DNA of 64,000 nt from Parasulfuritortus sp049322515 (lineage in GTDB: Bacteria; Pseudomonadota; Gammaproteobacteria; Burkholderiales; Thiobacillaceae). Positions 24,184 through 33,105 of this stretch are shown here, piece after piece. The position numbers were made by a program, and so were the translations under genes. The stretch lies in NCBI GenBank assembly GCA_049322515.1, contig JBMOQW010000027.1, forward strand, positions 62,001 to 126,000. Reading direction: 5' to 3'. The notes below the pieces were generated by a model. That model was not told the origin of the DNA. It searched no databases and was given only the letters and a program-made list of their open reading frames with translations. Every line of letters begins with the position of its first letter. Positions within the stretch are counted from its first letter, which is position 1.

Positions 24184-26502
24184 ATGACCAACCCGCGCCA
24201 CCTCACCCTCCCCATCGCCGGCATGACCTGCGCCGCCTGCTCGACCCGGCTGGAAGCGCAGCTGAACCGCCTGCCCGGGGTCAGCGCCCGGGTCAACCTG
24301 GCCACCGAATCGGCCGAGATCGACTTCGACCCCGGCCAGACCCGCGCCGAGGACCTCCTGACCCGGATCGAAAAGAGCGGCTTCACGGTGCCGCCCACCG
24401 TGCTCGACCTGGCCATTGCCGGCATGACCTGTGCCGCCTGCTCGACGCGTCTGGAACGGGTGCTCAACACCCTGCCCGGCGTCGAGGCGCGGCTCAACCT
24501 GGCCAACGAGACCGCGCGCGTGCGCTACCCACCCGGCCTGTGCGACGAGGCCGCCGTGATCGACAAGGTCGCCCGCGCCGGCTTCAGCGCCACGCCGCTG
24601 ACCGAATCCCGGCGCGCCGAGGAGAAGGCCCGCAAGGCCGCGGCCTATGCCCGGGAACGGCGCGAGTTCCTGATCGCCGCGGCGCTCACCCTGCCCTTGA
24701 TCGCCGACATGATCGCCATGCTCGCCGGCCACCACCTGTTGCCCGGCTGGGCGCACGCGCTGCTGGCCACCCCGGTGCAGTTCTGGGCCGGCTGGCGCTT
24801 CTACGATGGCGCCTGGAAATCCCTGCGCGGCGGTGGCGCCAACATGGACGTCCTGGTCGCCCTGGGCACCAGCGCAGCCTATTTCTTCAGCCTGGCCAGC
24901 CTGTTCCTGGCGCCTGGCGCGCCACTCTACTTCGAGGCCAGCGCGGCGGTCATCACCCTGGTCCGCCTGGGCAAGCTGCTCGAAGCGCGCGCCAAGGGCC
25001 GCACCTCGAGCGCCATCGAGCAGCTGATGGGCTTGCAGCCGAAGACGGTGCGGGTCGAGCGGGGCGGTACCTTCGTCGACGCCGACCTCGCTTCGGTCCG
25101 CCTCGGTGACCGGGTTCAGGTCCGGGCCGGCGAGCGGGTCCCGGTCGACGGCACGGTCGAGGACGGCGTGTCCCTGGTCGACGAAAGCCTGCTCACCGGC
25201 GAGAGCCTGCCGCTGCGCAAGGCGCCCGGCGCGCGCGCCTGGGCCGGCACCCAGAACCTGGACGGCCGCCTGATCCTGCGCACCGAGGGCGCCGGCGCGC
25301 AGACCCAGCTGATGGAGATCGTGCGCCTGACCGAAGCCGCCCAGGGCTCCAAGGCGCCGATCCAGAAGCTGGCGGACCGCATCTCCGGGGTCTTCGTGCC
25401 GGTGGTGATCGGCCTGGCCCTGCTCACCCTGGCCGGCTGGGGCCTGGTGACCGGCGAGTGGCGCCAGGGCCTGGTCGCAGCGGTCGCCGTGCTGGTCATC
25501 GCCTGTCCCTGCGCGCTCGGCCTGGCCACCCCGACGGCGGTGATGGTCGGCCTCGGCCGGGGCGCCCAGCTCGGCATCCTGGTGCGCGCCGCCGAGGTCC
25601 TGGAACGGGCCGAGCGGCTCGACATCCTGGCCGTGGACAAGACCGGCACCCTGACCGAAGGCCGCCTGGTGCTCGAGCGCAGGCAGCCCGAGGACGACGC
25701 CCTGCTGGCCCTGGCCGCCGCCCTGGAACAGGGCAGCCAGCACCCGGTCGCGCGGGCCCTGCTCGACGCCGCCGCCCAGCGCGGCCTGGTCCTGCCCGCC
25801 GTCAGCGACTTCCGTGACCTGCCCGGCGAAGGCGTCGCCGGGTACATCGCAGGCCGCGCCCTGAGCCTGACCGCGGTGACCGGCGAGACGGAAAGCAGCG
25901 CCACCTGGGTGGCGTTGCGCGAGGCGGACCGCGAGCTTGCCCGCTTCGCCTTCTCCGACCAGGTGAGGCCCGGTGCCGCCGCGGCCATCGCGCGCCTGCG
26001 CGCGGCCGGCATCCGTCCGATCATGCTCACCGGCGACCACCCGGCCGCCGCCGCCCGGGTCGCCGAGGCGGTCGGCATCGAGGACTGGCGGGCCGGCATC
26101 AAGCCCCAGGACAAGGCTGCCGCAGTCGCAGCGCTGAAGGCCGAGGGCCGGGTCGTGGCCATGGCCGGGGACGGCATCAACGACGCGCCGGCCCTGGCCA
26201 GCGCCGACGTCGGCTTCGCCATGAGCGCGGGCGCCGACATCGCCCTGGCTGCCGCCGACATCACCCTGATGCACAATGACATCGACGCGGTCGCCGATGC
26301 CATCGCCCTGTCGCGCGCGGTGATGGCGAAGATCCGCCAGAACCTGTTCCTGGCCTTCGTCTACAACGTCCTGGCGCTGCCCCTGGCCGCGCTCGGGCAC
26401 CTCAGCCCGGTGATTGCCGGCGCCGCCATGGCCCTGTCCTCGGTGTCGGTGGTGAGCAACTCGCTGCGCCTGCAACGCTGGCGGCCGGATCGGGCACAAT
26501 AG
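24184..26502 (+). CDS. copA: Copper-translocating P-type ATPase
   Basis: A 772-residue P1B-type ATPase exporting Cu(I) from the cytoplasm. Two N-terminal heavy-metal domains each carry GMTCAAC (Cys16/19 and Cys83/86). The transmembrane CPC is at 441-443 (IACPCALGLATPTAVM), LLTGES marks the actuator domain, the phosphorylated Asp is in DKTGT (485-489) and the hinge is GDGINDAP (about 662-669). The C-terminal membrane helix has the MALSSVSVVSNSLRL motif of copper pumps. No chaperone or CueR regulator is adjacent. Confidence 0.96.
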   Translation: MTNPRHLTLPIAGMTCAACSTRLEAQLNRLPGVSARVNLATESAEIDFDPGQTRAEDLLTRIEKSGFTVPPTVLDLAIAGMTCAACSTRLERVLNTLPGVEARLNLANETARVRYPPGLCDEAAVIDKVARAGFSATPLTESRRAEEKARKAAAYARERREFLIAAALTLPLIADMIAMLAGHHLLPGWAHALLATPVQFWAGWRFYDGAWKSLRGGGANMDVLVALGTSAAYFFSLASLFLAPGAPLYFEASAAVITLVRLGKLLEARAKGRTSSAIEQLMGLQPKTVRVERGGTFVDADLASVRLGDRVQVRAGERVPVDGTVEDGVSLVDESLLTGESLPLRKAPGARAWAGTQNLDGRLILRTEGAGAQTQLMEIVRLTEAAQGSKAPIQKLADRISGVFVPVVIGLALLTLAGWGLVTGEWRQGLVAAVAVLVIACPCALGLATPTAVMVGLGRGAQLGILVRAAEVLERAERLDILAVDKTGTLTEGRLVLERRQPEDDALLALAAALEQGSQHPVARALLDAAAQRGLVLPAVSDFRDLPGEGVAGYIAGRALSLTAVTGETESSATWVALREADRELARFAFSDQVRPGAAAAIARLRAAGIRPIMLTGDHPAAAARVAEAVGIEDWRAGIKPQDKAAAVAALKAEGRVVAMAGDGINDAPALASADVGFAMSAGADIALAAADITLMHNDIDAVADAIALSRAVMAKIRQNLFLAFVYNVLALPLAALGHLSPVIAGAAMALSSVSVVSNSLRLQRWRPDRAQ

Positions 26503-26530
26503 GCCCCTCAGCCGCCTCCGGAAGCCCCCC

Positions 26531-27646
26531 ATGCGCATCGGCATCCCCAAGGAAATCAAGCCGCAAGAGCACCGCGTCGCCCTCACCCCGGCCGGGGTCG
26601 CCCGCCTGGTCGCGGCCGGTCACGAAGTGTGGGTCGATCGCGGCGCCGGCAGCGCGATCGGCTATTCCAATCTCGACTACCTGAACGCCGGTGCCACCGT
26701 GGTCGCCGACGGCGCCGCGGTCTACCAGGCCGACCTGGTGTTCAAGGTGAAGGAGCCGCAGGCTGCCGAACTGGTGTTCTTCCGGCCGGGGCAGCTGCTG
26801 TTCTGTTACCTGCACCTGGCCGCCGCGCCCGGCCTGGCGCGCGAGTTGATGCAGCGGGGCGTCACCGCGATCGGCTTCGAGACCGTGCTCGACGACCCGG
26901 GCCGCACCCCGCTGCTGGCGCCGATGTCACGCATCGCCGGGCGCCTGGCGGTGCAGGTCGGCATGCAGGGCCTGGAGATGAAATCCGGCGGCCGCGGCGT
27001 GTTGCTGGCCGGGGTCGAGGGCGTGCCGCCCGGCCGGGTGGTGATCATCGGTGGCGGTGAGGCCGGCGCCAACGCCGCCCAGCTGGCCGTCGGCCTGGGC
27101 GCGGACGTGGTCCTGCTCGACCGCGACCCGGCCCGTTTGGCCGAATTCGAGGCGCGCTATCCGGGCCGCGTGCGGGGCATGCCGTCCAGCCCGGAAACGA
27201 TCGCCGCCGAGGTGATCCCGGCCGATTTGGTGATCGGCGCCGTCTACCTGCCGGGTCGACGGGCGCCCAAGTTGATCGGGCGCGATCTGGTCCGGCGCAT
27301 GGCGCGCGGCGCGGTCATCGTCGACATTGCCATCGACCAGGGCGGCATCGCCGAGACCTCGCGCGTCACCCGCCATGACCAGCCCTTCTTCGTCGACGAA
27401 GGCGTGGTCCATTATGGCGTCGCCAACATGCCGGGCGCGGTGGCGCGCACCAGCACCCAGGCCCTGGAAGCCGCCACCCTGCCTTATCTGTTGCGCCTCG
27501 CCGAACAGGGACCGCGCGCTGCCTTCGAGGCCGATCCGGGATTCGCCGCCGGACTCAACGTGGCCGCCGGGCAGGTTTGTCATGCCGGGCTCGCCGCCGA
27601 TCTCGGCCTGACGCCGCGCGCCTGGCAAGAGGTACTGAATACCTGA
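26531..27646 (+). CDS. ald: Alanine dehydrogenase
   Basis: Interconverts alanine and pyruvate with NAD. The 371-residue protein begins with the family hallmark MRIGIPKEIKPQEHRVALTP, has VFKVKEPQ (Lys), the catalytic region LFCYLHLAA (His), the cofactor fold VVIIGGGEAGANAAQLAVGLGADVVLLDR, and ends with VDIAIDQGGIAETS and HYGVANMPGAVARTST. Complete and of normal length. The stop codon lies inside the palindrome described at 27639-27663. Confidence 0.96.
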   Translation: MRIGIPKEIKPQEHRVALTPAGVARLVAAGHEVWVDRGAGSAIGYSNLDYLNAGATVVADGAAVYQADLVFKVKEPQAAELVFFRPGQLLFCYLHLAAAPGLARELMQRGVTAIGFETVLDDPGRTPLLAPMSRIAGRLAVQVGMQGLEMKSGGRGVLLAGVEGVPPGRVVIIGGGEAGANAAQLAVGLGADVVLLDRDPARLAEFEARYPGRVRGMPSSPETIAAEVIPADLVIGAVYLPGRRAPKLIGRDLVRRMARGAVIVDIAIDQGGIAETSRVTRHDQPFFVDEGVVHYGVANMPGAVARTSTQALEAATLPYLLRLAEQGPRAAFEADPGFAAGLNVAAGQVCHAGLAADLGLTPRAWQEVLNT

Positions 27647-27663
27647 TTTTTTTAATCAGGAAT
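27639..27663 (+). promoter_or_regulatory. IscR-like palindrome upstream of the CDGSH gene
   Basis: Inverted repeat with arms CCTGATT/AATCAGG around five T residues, extended to ATA at the left and AAT at the right. It agrees with the type 1 IscR site (ATA-S-YY-GACT ... AGTC-RR-S-TAT) at most positions. It overlaps the ald stop and ends 43 bases before the CDGSH start. As RNA it could also form a hairpin, so a terminator role for ald is an alternative, but no T-run follows it. Confidence 0.5.
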
Positions 27664-27706
27664 TTGGAGGATAATCGCGTCATCCTCCGCCGAGAAAGGT
27701 TCTGCC

Positions 27707-27946
27707 ATGCCCGATCCGCTCATCGCCCAACGCGGCCCCTACCCGGTCGACCTGGAACCGGGCGAGTATTACTGGTGCGCCTGCGGGCATTCCAAGAGCC
27801 AGCCGTTCTGCGACGGTTCCCACCAGGGCACCGGCTTCACGCCGCTCAAGATGACCGTGACCGAACCCAGCCGGCTGTTCCTGTGCGGCTGCAAGTACTC
27901 CGCGACGCCGCCCTTCTGCGACGGCAACCACGCCCAACTCGATTGA
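27707..27946 (+). CDS. CDGSH iron-sulfur protein with two clusters
   Basis: A 79-residue protein with two CDGSH sites. The first has ligands Cys24, Cys26, Cys35 and His39 (CACGHSKSQPFCDGSH); the second has Cys60, Cys62, Cys71 and His75 (CGCKYSATPPFCDGNH). Each would bind a redox-active 2Fe-2S cluster with 3Cys/1His ligation. This double arrangement is typical of bacterial type-3 mitoNEET-like proteins. An IscR-like palindrome upstream suggests control by iron-sulfur status. Confidence 0.93.
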   Translation: MPDPLIAQRGPYPVDLEPGEYYWCACGHSKSQPFCDGSHQGTGFTPLKMTVTEPSRLFLCGCKYSATPPFCDGNHAQLD

Positions 27947-27958
27947 TACCGGACCCCG

Positions 27959-27988
27959 TTGTCACGATTCGTTCCCCTGACGGATAAT
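27959..27988 (+). promoter_or_regulatory. Candidate promoter of the rsx operon
   Basis: TTGTCA (27959-27964) and GATAAT (27983-27988) with an 18-base spacer, ending 24 bases before the rsxA start. The -10 is close to consensus. Confidence 0.5.
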
Positions 27989-28011
27989 TCGCGCTCGTCG
28001 CGATAAGAACA

Positions 28012-28587
28012 ATGGAACATTACTTTTACATCTTGATTGGCACGGTGTTCGTCAACAACATCGTCATGGCCAAGATCCTCGGGCTTTGCCCGTTCATGGG
28101 CGTCTCCAAGAAGCTGGAGCCGGCCATCGGCATGGGCGCCGCGACCACCTTCGTGCTCACCCTGGCCTCGGGTGCCAGCCACCTGATCGACACCTACCTG
28201 CTCGGCACCGACCTCTTTTATCTGCGTACCCTGTCGTTCATCGTGGTGATCGCCGGCATCGTTGGCTTCACCGAGATGTTCATCCGCAAGACCTCGCCGG
28301 TCCTGTTCCGGGTGCTCGGCATCTACCTGCCGCTGATCACCACCAACTGCGCGGTGCTCGGCATCCCCCTGCTCAACGTCCAGGAGCAGCACGGCTTCGT
28401 CGAATCGCTGCTGTTCGGCCTGGGCGGCGCACTCGGCTTCACCCTGGTGCTGGTGCTGTTCGCGGCCATGCGCGAACGCCTCGAGGCGGCCGACATCCCG
28501 AAGCCGTTCCGGGGCACCAGCATCGCCATGATCACTGCCGGATTGATGAGCCTGGCCTTCATGGGCTTCGCGGGGCTGATCAAGTGA
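28012..28587 (+). CDS. rsxA: Rnf/Rsx electron transport complex subunit A
   Basis: A 191-residue six-helix membrane subunit, full length. It matches RsxA/RnfA throughout: EHYFYILIGTVFVNNIVMAKILGLCPFMGVSKKLEPAIGMG, VLGIYLPLITTNCAVLGIPLL (with the conserved Cys thought to help coordinate an intramembrane Fe-S cluster with RsxE) and LMSLAFMGFAGL. The complex couples ferredoxin/NAD redox to ion translocation. First gene of rsxABCDGE-nth; its stop overlaps rsxB. Confidence 0.97.
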   Translation: MEHYFYILIGTVFVNNIVMAKILGLCPFMGVSKKLEPAIGMGAATTFVLTLASGASHLIDTYLLGTDLFYLRTLSFIVVIAGIVGFTEMFIRKTSPVLFRVLGIYLPLITTNCAVLGIPLLNVQEQHGFVESLLFGLGGALGFTLVLVLFAAMRERLEAADIPKPFRGTSIAMITAGLMSLAFMGFAGLIK

Positions 28588-29135
28588 CCACCGCCATCCT
28601 GGTCATGGCAGGCATCGGCCTGCTGCTCGGCGTGGTGCTCGGCTGGGCCGCCGTCCGCTACCGGGTCGAGGCCGACCCCTTGGTCGACAAGATCGACAAG
28701 ATCCTGCCCCAGACCCAGTGCGGCCAGTGCGGCTTCCCCGGCTGCCGGCCCTACGCCGAGGCGATCGCCAAGCACGAGGCCGACATCAACCTGTGTCCGC
28801 CCGGCGGCGAGCACGGCATCCGGCAACTCGCCGACCTGCTCGGCGTGGAATTCAAGCCCTTCGGCGGGGACCACGCTCCGAAACCGAAGTCGGTCGCGGT
28901 GATCGACGAAAACACCTGCATCGGCTGCACCCTGTGCATCCAGGCCTGTCCGGTCGATGCCATCGTCGGCGCCTCCAAGCAGATGCACACCATCCTCGCC
29001 GACGCCTGCACCGGCTGCGAGCTGTGCCTGGCGCCCTGCCCGGTCGACTGCATCCACATGGAAGTGGTGCGGGAAAACGTCGCCAACTGGAAATGGCGCT
29101 ATCCGGTGATTCCCATCCAGCGGCAGCCGACATGA
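28584..29135 (+). CDS. rsxB: Rnf/Rsx complex subunit B
   Basis: A 183-residue ferredoxin-like subunit. It has an N-terminal membrane anchor (AILVMAGIGLLLGVVLGWAA), a CGQCGFPGCRPYAEAI cluster motif with a fourth Cys in NLCPPGG, and two 4Fe-4S motifs (CIGCTLCIQACPVDAI and CTGCELCLAPCPVDCI). It begins at GTG within GTGA, overlapping the rsxA stop. Confidence 0.96.
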   Translation: MTTAILVMAGIGLLLGVVLGWAAVRYRVEADPLVDKIDKILPQTQCGQCGFPGCRPYAEAIAKHEADINLCPPGGEHGIRQLADLLGVEFKPFGGDHAPKPKSVAVIDENTCIGCTLCIQACPVDAIVGASKQMHTILADACTGCELCLAPCPVDCIHMEVVRENVANWKWRYPVIPIQRQPT

Positions 29136-30760
29136 CGCAACCGATCTTCTCCTTTCCGGGCGGCCTGCATCCGGCCGAACACAAGGCCGAGTCGAGCGGT
29201 GCCGCCATCGTCGTCGCGCCCTTGTCGGCCCGCTACGTGGTGCCCCTGCGCCAGCATGCCGGCACGCCGGCCAAGGCGCTGGTCCGGGTCGGCGACCGGG
29301 TCCTGCGCGGCCAGCCGATCGGCGCGCCGGCGGGCTACATCTCGGCGGCCGTGCATGCGCCCACTTCGGGCATCGTGCGCGCGGTCGAGCCGGCCCCGGT
29401 CGCGCACCCCTCGGGCTTGTTCGATACCTGCGTGACCCTCGAGTCGGATGGCCTCGACGAAGGCATGGCCTTCCAGCCGATTCCCTGGCGCGACCTGCCG
29501 CCCGGCGAGGTGCGTGCCCGGCTCGAAGGCATGGGCCTGGTCGGCCTGGGCGGCGCGGTGTTTCCCAGTCACGTCAAGCTGGCGCCCGGCCCGGTCGCCA
29601 TCGACACGCTGATCCTGAACGGGGCCGAGTGCGAACCGTGGATCACCTGCGACGACCGCCTGATGCGCGAACGCGCCGGCGACGTGCTGCGTGGCGCCGA
29701 GGTGATGCGCCACCTGCTCGGTGCCCGCGAACTGCTGGTCGGCATCGAGGACAACAAGCCGGAAGCGGTGGCCGCCATGCGCCCGGCGGCCGAGGCGGTC
29801 GGCGCCAAGTTGGTGGTGGTGCCGACCCGGTATCCGAGCGGCGGCGCCAAGCAGCTGATCCAGCTCCTGACCGGCCTGGAAGTCCCGGCCGGCCAGCTTT
29901 CGACTGACATCGGCATCCAGGTCTTCAACGTCGCTACCGCCTATGCCCTGTGGCGGGCGGTGTCCCTGGGCGAGCCGCTGATCTCGCGTATCGTCACCAT
30001 CACCGGCCGGGTGGCCCGGCCGGGCAACTACGAAGCCCGCCTCGGCACCCCGCTGAGCGAGTTGCTGGCCCTGGCCGGCGGCGAGCTGCCGGATGCCCAT
30101 GGCCACGTCATCGGCGGCCCGCTCATGGGCTTCGCGGTCAACAATCTCAACGCCCCGGTGGCCAAGGGCGTCAACTGCCTGATCGTCACCGACCCGGTCA
30201 ATTTCCCGCCCCGCACCGTGGCCATGCCCTGCACCCGCTGCGGGCTGTGCGCCCAGGCCTGCCCGGCCAGCCTGTCGCCGTTCGAGCTGTACCTGTTCGC
30301 CAAGGCCAAGAACCTGGACAAGGCCCAGGCCTACCACCTGCCCGACTGCATCGAATGCGGCTGCTGCAGCTATGTCTGCCCCAGCCACATCCCGCTGGTC
30401 GACTTCTTCCGCTTCGCCAAGGGCGAGCTGGCCGCGCGCAAACGCGACAAGCAAGCCGCCGAGGCCGCGCGCGAACGGCATGAATTCCGCGGCCTGCGCC
30501 TGGAACGGGAAAAGCAGGAAAAGGCCGAGCGCCTGGGCAAGAAGGCCAGCGAACGCCTGGAGTCGGGCGCGGTGGCCCCGGACGATCCGGAAGCGGCGCG
30601 CAAGAAGGCCCTGCTCGAAGCCGCTATCGAACGCGCCAGGCAGGCCAAGGCCGCCGCCGCGCCGGCCAACACCGAACACCTGACCCCGGCCCAGCAGGCC
30701 GAGATCGACGCCATCGAAGCCCGGCGCAAGGCCGCCGGCGTGGAGGAAACCCCGACATGA
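29132..30760 (+). CDS. rsxC: Rnf/Rsx complex subunit C
   Basis: A 542-residue peripheral subunit holding the NADH/FMN-binding region (GLVGLGGAVFPSHVKL, ILNGAECEPWITCDDRLM, PTRYPSGGAKQLIQLLTG) and two 4Fe-4S motifs (CTRCGLCAQACPASL and CIECGCCSYVCPSHIPLVD). The C-terminus is a Lys/Glu/Ala-rich tail, much shorter than the long repetitive tail of E. coli RsxC. It overlaps rsxB and rsxD by ATGA. Confidence 0.96.
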   Translation: MTQPIFSFPGGLHPAEHKAESSGAAIVVAPLSARYVVPLRQHAGTPAKALVRVGDRVLRGQPIGAPAGYISAAVHAPTSGIVRAVEPAPVAHPSGLFDTCVTLESDGLDEGMAFQPIPWRDLPPGEVRARLEGMGLVGLGGAVFPSHVKLAPGPVAIDTLILNGAECEPWITCDDRLMRERAGDVLRGAEVMRHLLGARELLVGIEDNKPEAVAAMRPAAEAVGAKLVVVPTRYPSGGAKQLIQLLTGLEVPAGQLSTDIGIQVFNVATAYALWRAVSLGEPLISRIVTITGRVARPGNYEARLGTPLSELLALAGGELPDAHGHVIGGPLMGFAVNNLNAPVAKGVNCLIVTDPVNFPPRTVAMPCTRCGLCAQACPASLSPFELYLFAKAKNLDKAQAYHLPDCIECGCCSYVCPSHIPLVDFFRFAKGELAARKRDKQAAEAARERHEFRGLRLEREKQEKAERLGKKASERLESGAVAPDDPEAARKKALLEAAIERARQAKAAAAPANTEHLTPAQQAEIDAIEARRKAAGVEETPT

Positions 30761-31791
30761 TCGGTTCCCCGTTCATCGCCCGCGAACGCAATTCGGTGCG
30801 CCTCACCATGTTCAAGGTGATGGCCGCCCTGGTCCCCGGCACCCTCGCGCACGCCTGGTTCTTCGGCCCAGGCATCTTCGTCAGCCTCTTGGTCTGCTTC
30901 GCCTTCGCCCTGCTGTTCGAGGGCCTCGCCCTGTTGATGCGTGGCTGCTGTTTCCAGAACTTCATCAGCGACGGCTCGGTGCTGGTCACCGCCTGGCTGT
31001 TCGCCCTCTCGGTACCGACCCTGGCGCCCTGGTGGCTGTACGCCCTGGGCATCCTGTTCGCGGTGGTGGTGGCCAAGCATTTCTACGGTGGCCTCGGCCA
31101 GAACCCGTTCAACCCGGCCATGATCGGCTACGCGGTGCTGATCGTCAGCTTCCCCAACTACATGACCCAGTGGCCCGGCCCGGCGCACCTGGTGGTGCAC
31201 ATGCCCAACCTGGCCGAGGCCTTCGACCTGGTGTTCGCCGGCCAGGGCTCGATCAGCGTTGACGCCTACGCCATGGCCAGCCCGCTCGACACGGTAAAGA
31301 CCCTGCTCAAGGCCGGCGTGCCCAAGTCGGAGATCCTCGCCAACCCGGTGTTCGGCCGGCTGTCCGGCAGCGGCCTGGAATGGGTGGCCGGCATGTACCT
31401 GCTGGGCGGCCTTTACCTGCTCGCCAGCCGGATCATCACCTGGCACCTCCCGGTCGCCTTCCTGGCTTCGGTCGCCGCCAGTGCCGGCCTGCTCCAGGCC
31501 TTCGATCCGGCCCACACCATGGGCCCGGTGTTCCACCTGTTCACCGCCAGCGTGATGCTGGGCGCCTTCTTCATCGCCACCGATCCGGTCAGCGGGTGCA
31601 GCACGCCCAAGGGCAAGCTGATCTTCGGCGCCCTGGCCGGTTTCCTGGCCATCATCATCCGCAGCTACGGCGGCTATCCCGATGGCGTCGCCTTCGCGAT
31701 CCTGATCCTGAACGCGGCGGCGCCGTTCATCGACGCCTACACCCAGCCCCGGGTGTATGGCCACGCCAAGGGCGGCAAGGCCGGATCATGA
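30757..31791 (+). CDS. rsxD: Rnf/Rsx complex subunit D
   Basis: A 344-residue membrane subunit. It contains AKHFYGGLGQNPFNPAMIGYAVLI and IATDPVSGCSTPKGKLIFG, the region that carries the covalent FMN in RnfD/NqrB, and GGYPDGVAFAILILNAAAPFID near the end. Eight or more hydrophobic segments are visible. Overlaps rsxC and rsxG. Confidence 0.96.
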   Translation: MIGSPFIARERNSVRLTMFKVMAALVPGTLAHAWFFGPGIFVSLLVCFAFALLFEGLALLMRGCCFQNFISDGSVLVTAWLFALSVPTLAPWWLYALGILFAVVVAKHFYGGLGQNPFNPAMIGYAVLIVSFPNYMTQWPGPAHLVVHMPNLAEAFDLVFAGQGSISVDAYAMASPLDTVKTLLKAGVPKSEILANPVFGRLSGSGLEWVAGMYLLGGLYLLASRIITWHLPVAFLASVAASAGLLQAFDPAHTMGPVFHLFTASVMLGAFFIATDPVSGCSTPKGKLIFGALAGFLAIIIRSYGGYPDGVAFAILILNAAAPFIDAYTQPRVYGHAKGGKAGS

Positions 31792-32438
31792 ACGCGGCGC
31801 GTCATCCCATCCTGCTCACCGCCTCGGCCTTGTTCGTGTTTTCCGTGGTCGGCGCCACCCTCCTGTCCGGCACCTTCGGCCTGACCCACACCCGCATCGA
31901 GCAGAGCGAGCGCGAGGCCAAGATGCGCCTGATCGCCCAAACCCTGCCGCCGGGCGGTTTCGACAACGACCTAATCAAGGACGCCCTGCCGCTGCCGGCC
32001 GACCCGCGGCTCGGCCTGAAGCGGCCCGGCCTGGCCTATCCGGCCTATCGCCACGGCCAGCCGGTGGCGGTAGTACTCGAAGCCGGCGCGCCGGATGGCT
32101 ATTCCGGCGAGATCCGCTTCCTGCTCGGCATCCGGCCGGACGGCACCATCGTCGGCGTACGGGTGACCGGCCACCGCGAGACGCCCGGCCTGGGCGACTA
32201 CATCGAGATCGGCAAGAGCGCCTGGATCCACGAATTCGACGGCAAGTCGCTCGGCAACCCCCAGCCGCATGAGTGGAAGGTCAAGAAAGACGGTGGCCGC
32301 TTCGAATACATGGCCGGCGCCACCATCACCCCGCGCGCCCTGGTCAAGGCGGTCCGGAACGCGCTCACCTATTTCCAGGCCCACCGCGACCAGCTGTTGC
32401 GGCCGGCCCCGGCCTCGGAGGCACCCCATGTCCGGTGA
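31788..32438 (+). CDS. rsxG: Rnf/Rsx complex subunit G
   Basis: A 216-residue subunit with one N-terminal membrane helix (LTASALFVFSVVGATLLSG) and a periplasmic FMN domain. It has GVRVTGHRETPGLGDYIEI and the flavinylation motif AGATIT at about residues 175-180, where FMN is attached to the second Thr. Overlaps rsxD by ATGA; its last codons overlap the rsxE start. Confidence 0.96.
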   Translation: MNAARHPILLTASALFVFSVVGATLLSGTFGLTHTRIEQSEREAKMRLIAQTLPPGGFDNDLIKDALPLPADPRLGLKRPGLAYPAYRHGQPVAVVLEAGAPDGYSGEIRFLLGIRPDGTIVGVRVTGHRETPGLGDYIEIGKSAWIHEFDGKSLGNPQPHEWKVKKDGGRFEYMAGATITPRALVKAVRNALTYFQAHRDQLLRPAPASEAPHVR

Positions 32439-33105
32439 AATTCGGGAAATCTTCGTCAACGGCCTGTGGAAGCAGAACCCGGGCATCGTCCAGCTGCTCG
32501 GCCTCTGCCCCCTGCTGGCGATCAGCAACAACGTGGTCAACGCCCTCTCGCTCGGCCTCGCCACCACCCTAGTGATGGCGGTCGCGAGCGGCTCGGTGGC
32601 CCTGGTGCGCGGCTATATCCCGCACGCCGCGCGCATCCCCCTGTTCGTGCTGATCATCGCCGTGCTGGTCACCGTGGTCGAACTGCTCATGCACGCCTAC
32701 GTGCTGGCCCTGTACGTGGTGCTCGGCGTGTTCATCCCGCTGATCACCACCAACTGCATCGTCCTGGCCCGGGTGGAAGCCTTCGCCTCCAAGCGCGGCA
32801 CCCTGCACTCGGTGCTCGACGCGGTCGCCATGGGCATCGGCCTCACCCTGGTGCTGGTCATGCTCGGCGGCATCCGGGAAATCCTCGGCAAGGGTACCTT
32901 GCTGTCCGGGCTCGACCTGGCCTTCGGCCCCGCCGCCAAGGCCTGGGTGATCACCGTGCTGCCCGATACCCAGGGCCTGTTGCTCGCCATCCTGCCGCCC
33001 GGCGCCTTCATCGGTCTCGGCCTGATCATCGCCGCGCGCAACTGGCTGCTGGAGATGCAGGAGCGGCGCACCCGGGTCGACAACCCGCTCGGACAGGTCG
33101 GATGA
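32428..33105 (+). CDS. rsxE: Rnf/Rsx complex subunit E
   Basis: A 225-residue six-helix membrane subunit related to RsxA. Signatures are FVNGLWKQNPGIVQLLGLCPLLAISNNVVNALSLG and VLGVFIPLITTNCIVLARVEAFASK. The stop overlaps the nth start (ATGA). Confidence 0.96.
   Translation: MSGEIREIFVNGLWKQNPGIVQLLGLCPLLAISNNVVNALSLGLATTLVMAVASGSVALVRGYIPHAARIPLFVLIIAVLVTVVELLMHAYVLALYVVLGVFIPLITTNCIVLARVEAFASKRGTLHSVLDAVAMGIGLTLVLVMLGGIREILGKGTLLSGLDLAFGPAAKAWVITVLPDTQGLLLAILPPGAFIGLGLIIAARNWLLEMQERRTRVDNPLGQVG

Noticed and set aside
24055..26586. An 843-codon minus-strand frame
   Set aside because: Lies antisense to copA, which has all P-type ATPase motifs.
27642..27660. Simple intrinsic terminator of ald
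   Set aside because: The T residues are in the loop and no T-run follows the stem; the match to an IscR-type site is better, although termination is not excluded.
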